Below, piece after piece: positions 33,913-42,104 of a stretch of 64,000 nt of DNA. The position numbers and the translations under genes are program-made. Source of the stretch: Promethearchaeota archaeon (GTDB taxonomy: Archaea > Asgardarchaeota > Lokiarchaeia > Sigyniarchaeales > SOKP01); the NCBI GenBank assembly GCA_019058295.1, contig JAHPZI010000010.1:1-64000 (forward strand), in the 5' to 3' direction. The notes beneath the pieces are model-generated. The model searched no databases. It was not told the DNA's origin and saw only the letters and a list, made by a program, of their open reading frames with translations. How positions within the stretch are numbered: the stretch's first letter is position 1; each line of letters begins with the position of its first letter.

Positions 33913-34557
33913 TTATCGTTTTTTCTTTAGAAGTAAATAAGTTTGACCTGATTTTTGTTTAGGATTATTTTTTATCATAAAACCATCAAAACCGTTATAT
34001 TTAAACGAATCAGTGAACAGTTCCAACTCTTCATCATTTTCAGGATAAAATTCTATTATTACTCGACCATTTTTTTTCAAAATTTTATTCAAATAGTTTG
34101 CTGTATTTTTAACAACTTTCTTTTTTTCCCTGCCATATTTCTCATAGGTGATGAAGTTATAAGATGAGATTGAAAGAATATGATCAATTGAATTGTATTT
34201 AATAGGTAAATGATTAATATCTGCGAGAATTAAATCCAAATTACTAATCTTGAGGTTTTTTCTCTTTGCATTTGCTTTTATAAGCATATCGCTCAAAATA
34301 TCCACTCCTACTACTCTAAAACCACTTGAAATTATCATCTCCGATGAAAATCCGGTTCCACACCCTAGGTCTAAAATTAAATATGGAAAATTTTTAAGAA
34401 TATTATTATTATCTTCTCCTAATTCCTTATCGAAAAGATATTGAATACATTTAAATGTGGTCCTTTTTTGATTTCGTTCCATCCATTTTTGATTCTCATA
34501 TTCTTCAGCTTTCGAACCAATATAATCATATGGAAATTCTGGAATTTTCATGATCAT
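33913..34557 (-). CDS. SAM-dependent methyltransferase (class I)
   Basis: 214 residues. SAM site: LILDLGCGTGFSSEMII (motif I, about residues 62-78), VVGVDILSDMLIKA (acidic loop), LDLILADINHLPI and the post-motif DHILSISSYNFITY. The end GRVIIEFYPENDEELELF is the usual beta-6/7 hairpin. The substrate cannot be told. ATG 34557 or the ATG two codons later is the start. It ends four bases before the radical SAM gene, suggesting work in one modification pathway. Confidence 0.88.
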   Translation of the reverse strand: MIMKIPEFPYDYIGSKAEEYENQKWMERNQKRTTFKCIQYLFDKELGEDNNNILKNFPYLILDLGCGTGFSSEMIISSGFRVVGVDILSDMLIKANAKRKNLKISNLDLILADINHLPIKYNSIDHILSISSYNFITYEKYGREKKKVVKNTANYLNKILKKNGRVIIEFYPENDEELELFTDSFKYNGFDGFMIKNNPKQKSGQTYLLLKKKR

Positions 34558-34694
34558 TAGATTGATTTTTTCGTTCTATCGAAACTCTCATTTATAAACA
34601 ACAAAATTATTAAAATAGAAAAACTCACTATTTAAAAATAAGTTTTACTATTATAATTATGCTTTAAAACAAAAGATAAATTATAAAACCAAAA

Positions 34695-35075
34695 ATGTCT
34701 GCAAAAAATACAATTCTCATCGTAGATGATGAGCCAGATATTGTAAACTTAACAGAAAAGTTCCTTAAATTGGGGGATTTTGAAACTTTGACATGTGCCA
34801 ATGGACGCGATGCATTGGAAATCATTGAAGAAAAATATGATGAAATTGCCCTTGTTTTATTAGACATTATGATGCCCGGGACATCGGGATACTCTGTACT
34901 TCAGAGGATTAAGGAGAATGATAAATATAAGGATATCTTAGTGATCTTATTTACAGTGAAGAGTTTCAATGAAGACATTCAAAAGGGAAAAAAATTGGGG
35001 GCAGATGGTTATTTAACTAAACCTTTTAGTGGCAAAGAACTATTAAAATATGTACAAGATAAATTGGCAAATTAA
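34695..35075 (+). CDS. Stand-alone response-regulator receiver domain (CheY-like)
   Basis: 126 residues, one REC domain and nothing else. Acidic pair Asp11-Asp12, phospho-acceptor Asp57 in LVLLDIMMPGTSG, Thr87 and Lys109 in YLTKPFSGKELL are all present, so it should be phosphorylated. No histidine kinase or output domain is adjacent. It is divergent from the methyltransferase gene and convergent with the DUF2961 gene (four bases between stops). Confidence 0.93.
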   Translation: MSAKNTILIVDDEPDIVNLTEKFLKLGDFETLTCANGRDALEIIEEKYDEIALVLLDIMMPGTSGYSVLQRIKENDKYKDILVILFTVKSFNEDIQKGKKLGADGYLTKPFSGKELLKYVQDKLAN

Positions 35076-35079
35076 ATTC

Positions 35080-36279
35080 TTAGAAAAAAGGGCTTAAAAG
35101 ATCTTTCAAGATATACCAATAGATTAAAAACCCAATTAACATTATAATCAGCGTTTTTCTTATCATATGTGCCGAGTGAAAAGTTTTTGGTTTTCTCCCT
35201 TTTCGGTTCAATAATTTTGGGAATAGATCGTGATCATGAGGCTCTTTCTGATACCAATAAGCTGTTGATGACCAATCGTCTTTTCGATGATTATCATGAC
35301 CATGTTCAATAGATACTATGATTTTTTTATTAAAATATACTGGATCTTCAATATGGTATCTATAATAAGAGATTTTTCCCCACCAATTTAATCCACCTCC
35401 CTTTATCGTGCCATGATAAGGAGCAAAATACTTTTTATGCTGGGACCATGCTTGATTCACATAATCTTCCGTTCCAGTTCCATGAAGCGTTGGTAATCCC
35501 TTTTCAATGTCCTCGTCAATAAATATCATATCATCCCCCTCGCCTGGCCAGTTTGCAAACCATGGCATAAAGGTTTTATTATCAATATTTAAATGGCATC
35601 CCACATAATGTCCCTTGCCTTTTGCTTCGAGAATTTTATAATTGTATTTTAATGGTTCTTTATTTTTTCCAGAAGCCATAAATCTAATTGGTCTTAAAGT
35701 AGTAAATCTTTTCCCTGTCTCACTATCTCGCTTTTTAACTTTTGGTGGATTTTCTCGACGCCACTGTGCGTGAAATCTACCAAAATCCTTTTCATTTTCA
35801 AGTCCGTTCTCGAATATGTCGTAATCAATATAGTAATAAAGCTTAAACTTTGTAGGATTATCATTTTCAAGGGTAATTTTGTATCCCGATGAAAAGGGCA
35901 TTGGCCACCAACAATTAAAGCCTTTCCCTCTATGTGGGCTCATTTGAAGTGGTAAAGAAACAAAATTTTTATGTTTTGCGTGCCCTAAACCAAAAAAGTC
36001 ACCAAATGGTACTTCTACGCTTGGTTTGCCTTCAGGTTCTCCATCCCAATACATTCTTAGAATCGCATTACGTAGAGAACGTCTTGAAACACAAGCATAT
36101 GTGCACCAAATATGTTTTATACAGCCAGCTCCACTTATTTCTCCTAATACAGCAGTTTCACCCGATTTAATTATAATCCAATCTTTATTGCCTCCTTCCT
36201 TGTCGTGGCTTGATAATCTCCTTCTCTTAACAGAATCAGATCTGAGTTTGGCTATATCATCTAATTTTCCTAATTTCAT
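35080..36279 (-). CDS. DUF2961 (GH172-like) protein with C-terminal membrane helix
   Basis: 399 residues. Family blocks: RRRLSSHDKEGGNKDW, GEISGAGCIKHIWCTY, LRMYWDGEPEGKPSVEVPFGD, NCWWPMPFSSGYKI and LHGTGTEDYVNQAW with the conserved acidic pair. DUF2961 includes GH172 enzymes that act on fructo- and arabinofuranosides. No signal peptide is visible, but a single helix at the end (IIMLIGFLIYWYILKDLL) could fix it at the membrane. The insert KKRDSETGKRFTTLRP is charged. The sugar substrate is unknown. Confidence 0.82.
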   Translation of the reverse strand: MKLGKLDDIAKLRSDSVKRRRLSSHDKEGGNKDWIIIKSGETAVLGEISGAGCIKHIWCTYACVSRRSLRNAILRMYWDGEPEGKPSVEVPFGDFFGLGHAKHKNFVSLPLQMSPHRGKGFNCWWPMPFSSGYKITLENDNPTKFKLYYYIDYDIFENGLENEKDFGRFHAQWRRENPPKVKKRDSETGKRFTTLRPIRFMASGKNKEPLKYNYKILEAKGKGHYVGCHLNIDNKTFMPWFANWPGEGDDMIFIDEDIEKGLPTLHGTGTEDYVNQAWSQHKKYFAPYHGTIKGGGLNWWGKISYYRYHIEDPVYFNKKIIVSIEHGHDNHRKDDWSSTAYWYQKEPHDHDLFPKLLNRKGRKPKTFHSAHMIRKTLIIMLIGFLIYWYILKDLLSPFF

Positions 36280-36358
36280 AATTATATTTACACTATTAAA
36301 CTATTAAAGAATTCAGTTAAAATTATTATAAGTCTAGAACAATTATTATAACATTGTT

Positions 36359-36416
36359 ATGAAAAAAAATGAGTTAAAGATAGTAGTATTCGCACGCTGA
36401 TGATGAATTGGTTGTT
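36359..36416 (+). pseudogene. Relic of the 5' end of a PIG-L deacetylase gene
   Basis: From ATG 36359 the bases match the start of the intact gene at 38838: the first 36 differ at only two positions. After TTCGCA about six bases are lost, which breaks the frame within the AHPDDE motif; TGATGATGAATTGGTTG then continues the match before it fades. It is a partial duplicate lying on the other side of the LamG-like gene from its parent. Confidence 0.75.
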
Positions 36417-36624
36417 GTCTCTTTTAGATTTTGATATTATATTAATTTATTCAATTAAAAATATTCTTGATTTGTAAAATGAGATTTTAAATCTGAATAT
36501 ATTGAATTTAAATTGAAAAGACCTATGCTTACTAAAAGGCAGGAATCTTGATGTAGATTTGAATTTATCTCTCTTTCTATAGACTTAGATTTTTCAAATT
36601 ATTTTTTTACAAAAATATAAAAGA

Positions 36625-36632
36625 TTTATATA
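36625..36632 (+). promoter_or_regulatory. TATA-like promoter of the LamG-like surface protein
   Basis: TTTATATA lies 58-65 bases before the ATG at 36690, preceded by an A/G-rich AAAAG. A start near 36655 would leave a leader of about 35 bases containing the SD site GGGTGA (36677-36682), seven bases from the ATG. Confidence 0.45.
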
Positions 36633-36689
36633 CAAAAGTGTCTTACTTATATTTGATTTTTAAAAATAACCTTAAAGGGTGAAATTAAA

Positions 36690-38708
36690 ATGAAATCTAA
36701 AAAGAAGATAAAAACAATATTATTGGTTTTAGGAATATTTTGCGTGTTATCAACTATTAGCAGTTATAATTTTTACGACGATCAATTTAATAGTGAGGAA
36801 TTAGTGGAAGTTCGAGATGAAATTGATTTGAAAACTGCGGCAATTCAAGATATCAATATAACAACACCCGAAGAGATTATATACACAAGCCCGATGAGTG
36901 GATATTATCCCGCTACCTATGGATTCGAAAACGATCAAAACGGTCAAAATCCCACGGGATGGGTTTATAATTCAATTATAGGTGATGCTCATATTGTTGA
37001 AGATTTTAACGGTCATAATAAGGTCGCGAGAATCTTTGATAATAATGGAGCTTTTGAGTTTTGGGTGATAAATTATTTTAGTTCAAAATCTAATGGTACT
37101 GTTGAGTTTTGGTTATCTTCAAGGCAAGATGCTCAAGACGGTATTGCGGTAACTTTAAGAGATGGTGGAACTATAGGACCATTCATTGGAATAGATGATG
37201 GAGGATTTTATTATGATGAAGGTTCTGGTGCCACTTGGCTTTCCTTAAGTTATACTGCGGATTCATGGCATCATCATAGAATAACTTTTAATGGTGATAC
37301 TCAAAAATATAATTGGTCGATTGATAATGAGCTATTAGGCTTAAATATCGATTTTTTTAGTAGCATTAGTAGTATAAATGAGTTTCATATACATACGGGA
37401 CCTAATTGGGATTTTAGTAACCCAATAGGTCATTTTGACGCAGTGGGTTATTCTTGGGATGAGGATTATGAGATTGGAGATAATTTGTATGAAGGATTAC
37501 TGCTTAGCTTTGACCATGATATTACTCCAGATTGGTTACGTTATTCTTTAGACGGGCAAGCTAATAAAACCATTCTAGGAAATACTACAATTCCAATGCC
37601 AGCTGATGGGCCTCATACAATTCAGGTATTTGGCAACGAAACAGGAACAATTCATAAATCTGAGATTAGGAATTTTGTTGTTAGTATAATTAATATAATA
37701 ACTCCAGAGAATAAAAGATACACTAAACCTATGAGTGGATATTATCCAGCATCATATGGATTTGAAAGCGATGAGGATGGCATGGTACCATATAATTGGA
37801 CATCTTCTCAGGGTACTGTAGTAGATTCACTAGACGATCATAATAAAGTTTTAGAAATTGATAATACGGATAACAATATTTATTGGGCAGATAATACATT
37901 TGTGCAACAGGTAAATGGAACAATTGAATTTTGGTTAAATACAACTTTTACGGGCGGGGATCCGCAACGAATAAGGTTAATGGGAGATACTTCCACTATT
38001 GGTCCCGATTTTAGGATTATGAATGATGCTTGGCAGTATCGAGTTGTTAATACTTGGTATACTATGTATCAAAAAGATGGTATTACGCCGATGCTTATTT
38101 ACTCTGCTGATACATGGATGCATGTTAAAATTGAATTTGAATGTGGAAGCGTGGGATATAAAGGATTGTCACCAGATACTTATAGAGTTATAATAGATGG
38201 CAATTCCTCAGAGGATTTAGATTTTAGATATACCAGAAATTGGATAGATACATTTTCAGTATGGAGCGGAGGAACATTATCTACAATTTATCAAATTTAC
38301 ATAGATGCTGTTGGATATTCTTGGGATACAAATTATAATCTTGGAGATAATTCGAAAGAAGGATTATTAATTAGCTTTGATTGTGAAATACCATTGGATA
38401 ACATTGCTTATTCATTGGATGTTCAAGACTCTGTGCCAATTCTAGGAAATTTTACTATTCCAATGCCTTCAGATGGAACACATACAATTCAAGTCTTTGG
38501 TGATGTCTATACTTCTCAGGTAAGACCTTTTATAGTTGGTAAATATTATCCTCCCCCTCCTCCGCCTGGTGATGACGATGACGATGACGATGAGGAAGAA
38601 ATTGAATTTTTGGTTTCCATTCTAATTATAGGTGGAATAAGTTTAGCTATTGGTGCTATTGCTGTCGCTGCTTATTTAATCAGGAAAAGGAGAATAGTTC
38701 GAGAATAA
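36690..38708 (+). CDS. Two-repeat LamG-like surface protein with acidic stalk and anchor
   Basis: 672 residues. Signal peptide KKKIKTILLVLGIFCVLSTI. Two homologous halves of about 280 residues follow. Each begins MSGYYPA-YGFE-D, holds a LamG-like beta-sandwich (NGTVEFWLSSRQDAQD; NGTIEFWLNTTFTGGD), and ends in a small domain with EGLLLSFD, YSLDG and TIPMPADGPHTIQVFGNE. Then come PPPPPPGDDDDDDDEEE, a membrane helix (FLVSILIIGGISLAIGAIAV) and the basic tail RKRRIVRE. It has many N-x-S/T sites. Probably a cell-surface carbohydrate- or protein-binding protein. The stalk-anchor end resembles that of the kelch protein. Confidence 0.88.
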   Translation: MKSKKKIKTILLVLGIFCVLSTISSYNFYDDQFNSEELVEVRDEIDLKTAAIQDINITTPEEIIYTSPMSGYYPATYGFENDQNGQNPTGWVYNSIIGDAHIVEDFNGHNKVARIFDNNGAFEFWVINYFSSKSNGTVEFWLSSRQDAQDGIAVTLRDGGTIGPFIGIDDGGFYYDEGSGATWLSLSYTADSWHHHRITFNGDTQKYNWSIDNELLGLNIDFFSSISSINEFHIHTGPNWDFSNPIGHFDAVGYSWDEDYEIGDNLYEGLLLSFDHDITPDWLRYSLDGQANKTILGNTTIPMPADGPHTIQVFGNETGTIHKSEIRNFVVSIINIITPENKRYTKPMSGYYPASYGFESDEDGMVPYNWTSSQGTVVDSLDDHNKVLEIDNTDNNIYWADNTFVQQVNGTIEFWLNTTFTGGDPQRIRLMGDTSTIGPDFRIMNDAWQYRVVNTWYTMYQKDGITPMLIYSADTWMHVKIEFECGSVGYKGLSPDTYRVIIDGNSSEDLDFRYTRNWIDTFSVWSGGTLSTIYQIYIDAVGYSWDTNYNLGDNSKEGLLISFDCEIPLDNIAYSLDVQDSVPILGNFTIPMPSDGTHTIQVFGDVYTSQVRPFIVGKYYPPPPPPGDDDDDDDEEEIEFLVSILIIGGISLAIGAIAVAAYLIRKRRIVRE

Positions 38709-38837
38709 AATAGAGTTATAAATCTAATATTTATTTTTTTTTTTATTATTGCTTTTTTTAAAGTTTTATTTCAAGCTTGTTATATAAAATATAGATCTTA
38801 AAAAAGAATTTTATATGATAAAATCAACTCTAATTTT

Positions 38838-39527
38838 ATGAAAAAAAATGAATTAAAGATAGTAATATTCGCAGCTCATCCTGATGATGAATTGATTGGT
38901 GCTGGGAGTATGCTTAAGTGGAAAGATGAAGGACATGATGTTCATATTATCTATATTACTGATGGACGCGCCGCCTATAGTTATGAGAGAGCGAGAGGTA
39001 GATTGGATGAATCCGAAGAAACTATAAACATAACTGATGATGAGCTAGCAGAGATTAGGATGAAAGAAATTGACGAAGTAACAGAGTTTTTAGGAATCCC
39101 TAAGGAAAATATTTATAAATTTAAAATTCCAGACCAAGAAGCTAAAAATCACATTAAAAAAGGAATTGAATTAAGTAAGACTATTATTAAAGATGCGGAT
39201 AGAATAGTCTTACCAAGTAATAATAATCCTCATGTAGATCATCAAGCCACTTATGATATAGCAGTAGGAGCAGCAAAAGAGCTGGATTTAAAAAATACAG
39301 AATTCTATGGATATTGTATTTATGTTGCTCAAAAGGTCCCAAAAGAAAAACTAGTAAAAATAAATATCAGAGAATATAGGGACAAAATTTTTGAGGCTTT
39401 ATCAAAATATAAATCACAATTAGTTATATCACTTGTGCGCGCTTTCTATAACACCATAAAGAAAAAACCTGCCGAATTTTTTGGTAGATACAGTTTTTCG
39501 GATATTGGAAAATATTATAATTTTTAA
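38838..39527 (+). CDS. PIG-L/LmbE-type N-acetylglucosamine deacetylase family
   Basis: 229 residues. Zinc motif AAHPDDELIGAGS at residues 11-23 and the third ligand in NNPHVDHQATYDIA near residue 135 are intact. Members remove acetyl groups from GlcNAc-linked lipids, mycothiol precursors or chitobiose. An insert RAAYSYERARGRLDESEE precedes the conserved ELAEIRMKE helix. A relic of the same gene lies at 36359. The neighbour genes (surface protein, rhomboid, sugar dehydrogenase) fit a role in surface glycan or glycolipid synthesis. Confidence 0.92.
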   Translation: MKKNELKIVIFAAHPDDELIGAGSMLKWKDEGHDVHIIYITDGRAAYSYERARGRLDESEETINITDDELAEIRMKEIDEVTEFLGIPKENIYKFKIPDQEAKNHIKKGIELSKTIIKDADRIVLPSNNNPHVDHQATYDIAVGAAKELDLKNTEFYGYCIYVAQKVPKEKLVKINIREYRDKIFEALSKYKSQLVISLVRAFYNTIKKKPAEFFGRYSFSDIGKYYNF

Positions 39528-39603
39528 ACTTAAACCTTTTAATAGAATAAAATGAAATTATTATTCATCAATCTATATTTAAAAATTAAATGGTGAAAAA
39601 AAA

Positions 39604-40239
39604 TTGGTTGTTGAAGCAGAGGATGATAAAGTTCCGCTTTACAAACAGTATATCTCTGTTCTAATAATAATAATAAATATACTAGTATTTATCGTCCAGG
39701 TATTAGATCCGACAGGAAACATGCTCATTCCAGCGGGGGCATTCTATCCTTCAGAGTTCTTTGCAGGCGAGAGAATGTGGACAATTTTTACATCAACATT
39801 TATGCATGCCGATTGGGTTCATATTACGATGAATTTAGCCTTTTTCATTGTAGTTGCAGATAACTGTGAGAATGAGATGGGTCATATTTTCTTTCTTATT
39901 ACATACCTTTTATCTGGCTTGGTTGGGTCTCTCTTACATGGTATTTTCGCTATATTTGTAGGTTGGGGAGATATTCCCTCATTAGGGGCATCTGGAGCAA
40001 TAATGGGTATTATAGCGGTCTATGGCACTCTTTTTCCAAAGAATAAGCTCAAATATTTAGGAGCTGTTGGAACGACTATTAGTGCAAGAATGTTTATACT
40101 CATCACATTCGCCACAGAGCTAATTTATGGATTAACTTCCATGCTGATCCTTACAGGAACAGCACATTTTGCCCACGTAGGAGGAATGATTGTTGGATTT
40201 ATATGCGCTGGTATATTTAAGATTGTAAAACGAGATTGA
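39604..40239 (+). CDS. Rhomboid-family intramembrane serine protease
   Basis: 211 residues from TTG 39604, which has GGTGA seven bases upstream. Six membrane helices. The catalytic serine is in LGASGAIMG (Ser130) and the histidine in HFAHVGGMIVG (His191); the conserved HITMNLAFF of TM2 is present. Rhomboids cut single-pass membrane proteins within or near their helices, and the stalk-anchored surface proteins nearby would be suitable substrates. The short cytosolic N-terminus (VVEAEDDKVPLYKQY) is acidic. Confidence 0.93.
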   Translation: MVVEAEDDKVPLYKQYISVLIIIINILVFIVQVLDPTGNMLIPAGAFYPSEFFAGERMWTIFTSTFMHADWVHITMNLAFFIVVADNCENEMGHIFFLITYLLSGLVGSLLHGIFAIFVGWGDIPSLGASGAIMGIIAVYGTLFPKNKLKYLGAVGTTISARMFILITFATELIYGLTSMLILTGTAHFAHVGGMIVGFICAGIFKIVKRD

Positions 40240-40349
40240 TGTTAGTCTCAAATTAAATTTTTTTTTATTTTTTTAAATTTAAGAAAAAAAGCAAAATAGA
40301 TAAACCAAATTAAATTTAATAGATCAATTAGATTAGATGTTAAAAGCTT

Positions 40350-41723
40350 ATGACTTCGCAAGAAAGAATAAATATTGTAGTTATAGGAATGGGATATGTT
40401 GGTATCCCTATGGCTGCATTATTAGCAGATGTACCAAACTTTTATGTCACTGGAATTCAAAGAAGATCAGATAGGTCAGGCTGGAAAATTGATTGGCTTA
40501 ATGCTGGGAAAAATCCTTTTGAAGGAGAGGAACCAGGATTAGATGAATTAATTGAGCGAGTTGTAAAAAATGGAAAATTTAAGGTTACAGATAAATACGA
40601 AGATGTTAATAGCGCTGACTTTATTTTGATTGATGTACAGACCCCAGTTGATGATTTAAGAGTTCCACGTTATGATTCTTTAAAGGATGTTTCAAAATTA
40701 GTTTCTCCTCGCTTAAAAAAGGGTACTACTGTAATTATCGAATCAACTGTCGCTCCTGGAACCACTAATAATATAGTTCAACCTATATTAGAGAAAGGAA
40801 GTGGTATGAAGAGAGGAGAAGATTTTTATTTAGTTTTTTCTTTTGAACGTGTTATGCCTGGAAAATTGATAGAATATATTACAGATTTTCCTAGAGTTAT
40901 TGGAGGGGGATGTCCAGAGGCAAACGAGAAAGGAAAATTTTTATATGGGAAAGTTGTTAAAAAGGAGCTACAAGTTACTGACACACTTACCGCAGAATTG
41001 ACAAAATGCATTGAAAACACCTATAGAGATGTGAATATTGCGTTTTCTAACGAAATGGCCTTAGTCGCTGAAGACTTCAATCGAAATATCTTTGAAATTA
41101 TAGAATTAATTAACTATAGGCACGATAGAATGATGCATTATCCTGGTTCAGGAGTAGGGGGTCATTGCTTAACTAAAGATCCTCATTTATTGGTGTATGG
41201 ACATCGAAACTATACTGACCATATGCATAATTCAGATATTCTATTAAAAGCAAGAGAATTAAACGATTTCATGCCAGATCATATGATAGAGTTAATGGAA
41301 GATGCCCTAAAGGAAGCAAATAAACATGATAATTTCAAAATTGCTCTTATGGGAGTTGCCTATAAAGCAGACACAGATGATACCAGAAATACCCCTACCG
41401 AAAGAATAGTATGGACTTTAAAGAATCGTTATCATTCTCATAATATTCAATATATTGCGCACGATCCATATGTCAAAGAACGAGATTATAAAGAGACCGA
41501 TTTGACAAGGGATCTTAACGAAGCGGTTTCAAATGCAGATGTTTTAATTTTTGCGACCAATCATAAACAGTATTATAATCTCGATTTGGACGATATAAAA
41601 AATAAAGTAAACAAAGAAAAACCAATCATAATTGATGGTCGTAATATATTTAATAAAAAATCTGTCGAAGATCGTGGATTTATCTATAGGAAGCTTGGAG
41701 AAGGTCCGAAAAATTATAGATAA
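40350..41723 (+). CDS. Nucleotide-sugar (UDP-ManNAc/UDP-Glc type) dehydrogenase
   Basis: 457 residues. NAD site VVIGMGYVGIPMAALLAD, middle blocks IIESTVAPGTT, FSFERVMPGK, VTDTLTAELTKCIENTYRDV, catalytic region PGSGVGGHCLTKDPHL with the active cysteine, and a C-terminal UDP-binding part (LMGVAYKADTDDTRNTPTER). The order and the ERVMPG block suit the UDP-N-acetylmannosamine dehydrogenase branch (WecC-like), but a UDP-N-acetylglucosamine substrate is also possible. It supplies uronic acids for surface glycans. A different family member begins at 63576. Confidence 0.9.
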   Translation: MTSQERINIVVIGMGYVGIPMAALLADVPNFYVTGIQRRSDRSGWKIDWLNAGKNPFEGEEPGLDELIERVVKNGKFKVTDKYEDVNSADFILIDVQTPVDDLRVPRYDSLKDVSKLVSPRLKKGTTVIIESTVAPGTTNNIVQPILEKGSGMKRGEDFYLVFSFERVMPGKLIEYITDFPRVIGGGCPEANEKGKFLYGKVVKKELQVTDTLTAELTKCIENTYRDVNIAFSNEMALVAEDFNRNIFEIIELINYRHDRMMHYPGSGVGGHCLTKDPHLLVYGHRNYTDHMHNSDILLKARELNDFMPDHMIELMEDALKEANKHDNFKIALMGVAYKADTDDTRNTPTERIVWTLKNRYHSHNIQYIAHDPYVKERDYKETDLTRDLNEAVSNADVLIFATNHKQYYNLDLDDIKNKVNKEKPIIIDGRNIFNKKSVEDRGFIYRKLGEGPKNYR

Positions 41724-41757
41724 TCTAAATCTAATTTAATCATATATAAGAATTAAC

Positions 41758-41806
41758 AATGGTAATCTCAGGTTCTTGCGGAACCTTAAAATTAAATCCT
41801 ACCATT
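41758..41806 (-). ncRNA. Two-stem RNA hairpin, candidate SECIS element or 3' terminator
   Basis: On the minus strand AATGGTA (41806-41800) pairs with TACCATT (41764-41758), and inside AGGTTC/GAACCT (41786-41781 and 41775-41770) closes a CGCAA loop. Between the stems the strands GGAU and AGAU can form tandem G-A and A-G pairs, the core feature of kink-turn-like SECIS RNAs. It begins eight bases after the stop of a small frame with an internal TGA (41814-41978). On the plus strand the same element would lie 35 bases past the sugar dehydrogenase stop, so a terminator is the alternative. Confidence 0.45.
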
Positions 41807-41813
41807 TTCCGAT

Positions 41814-41978
41814 TTAATCTTTGAGAATATTTTTATTATTTTTTGATATTTTTCGATTTTGAAAGTATTTTTTTATACTCCGAGCGCAATGTATTATTCC
41901 ATCAATTATTGCTCAACCACTACAGTAAGTCTTTTCTTCTACTTTACCTGAATCTACCCTATTTTTCCACTCTGACAT
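41814..41978 (-). CDS. Candidate 54-residue selenoprotein with CxxU motif
   Basis: ATG at 41978 opens 21 codons ending KTYCSG, then TGA (41915-41913), then 32 more sense codons (AIIDGIIHCARSIKKYFQNR and on to ILKD) and TAA at 41816. If TGA is read as selenocysteine the protein has a Cys-x-x-Sec redox motif, followed by a His-Cys pair. A two-stem hairpin starts eight bases past the stop, the place of archaeal and eukaryotic SECIS elements. An in-frame TGA precedes the ATG. If TGA is a plain stop the product is only 21 residues, or it is a pseudogene of a CxxC protein. No family recognised. Confidence 0.4.
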
Positions 41979-42104
41979 CTTAAATCAATCTAAGGCTAAT
42001 TTATTATAATAATAGGTAAAGACAATATAAAAATGATTATTATAAATAATAAGGTGTATATTGTGAATTTTGTATCTTTTTTTTTAATCTTTATAATTTA
42101 TTAT

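Larger units (their letters stand above)
36280..36689. other. 410-base spacer with a gene relic and a promoter
   Basis: The spacer between the divergent DUF2961 and LamG-like genes holds the PIG-L fragment at 36359-36416 and a TATA-like site at 36625-36632. In the rest I see only AT-rich sequence without an open frame of note. Confidence 0.6.

Noticed and set aside
41758..41806. Simple terminator of the sugar dehydrogenase
   Set aside because: Not excluded, but there is no T-run directly after the stem on the plus strand, and the minus-strand frame with TGA gives a better reason for the structure.
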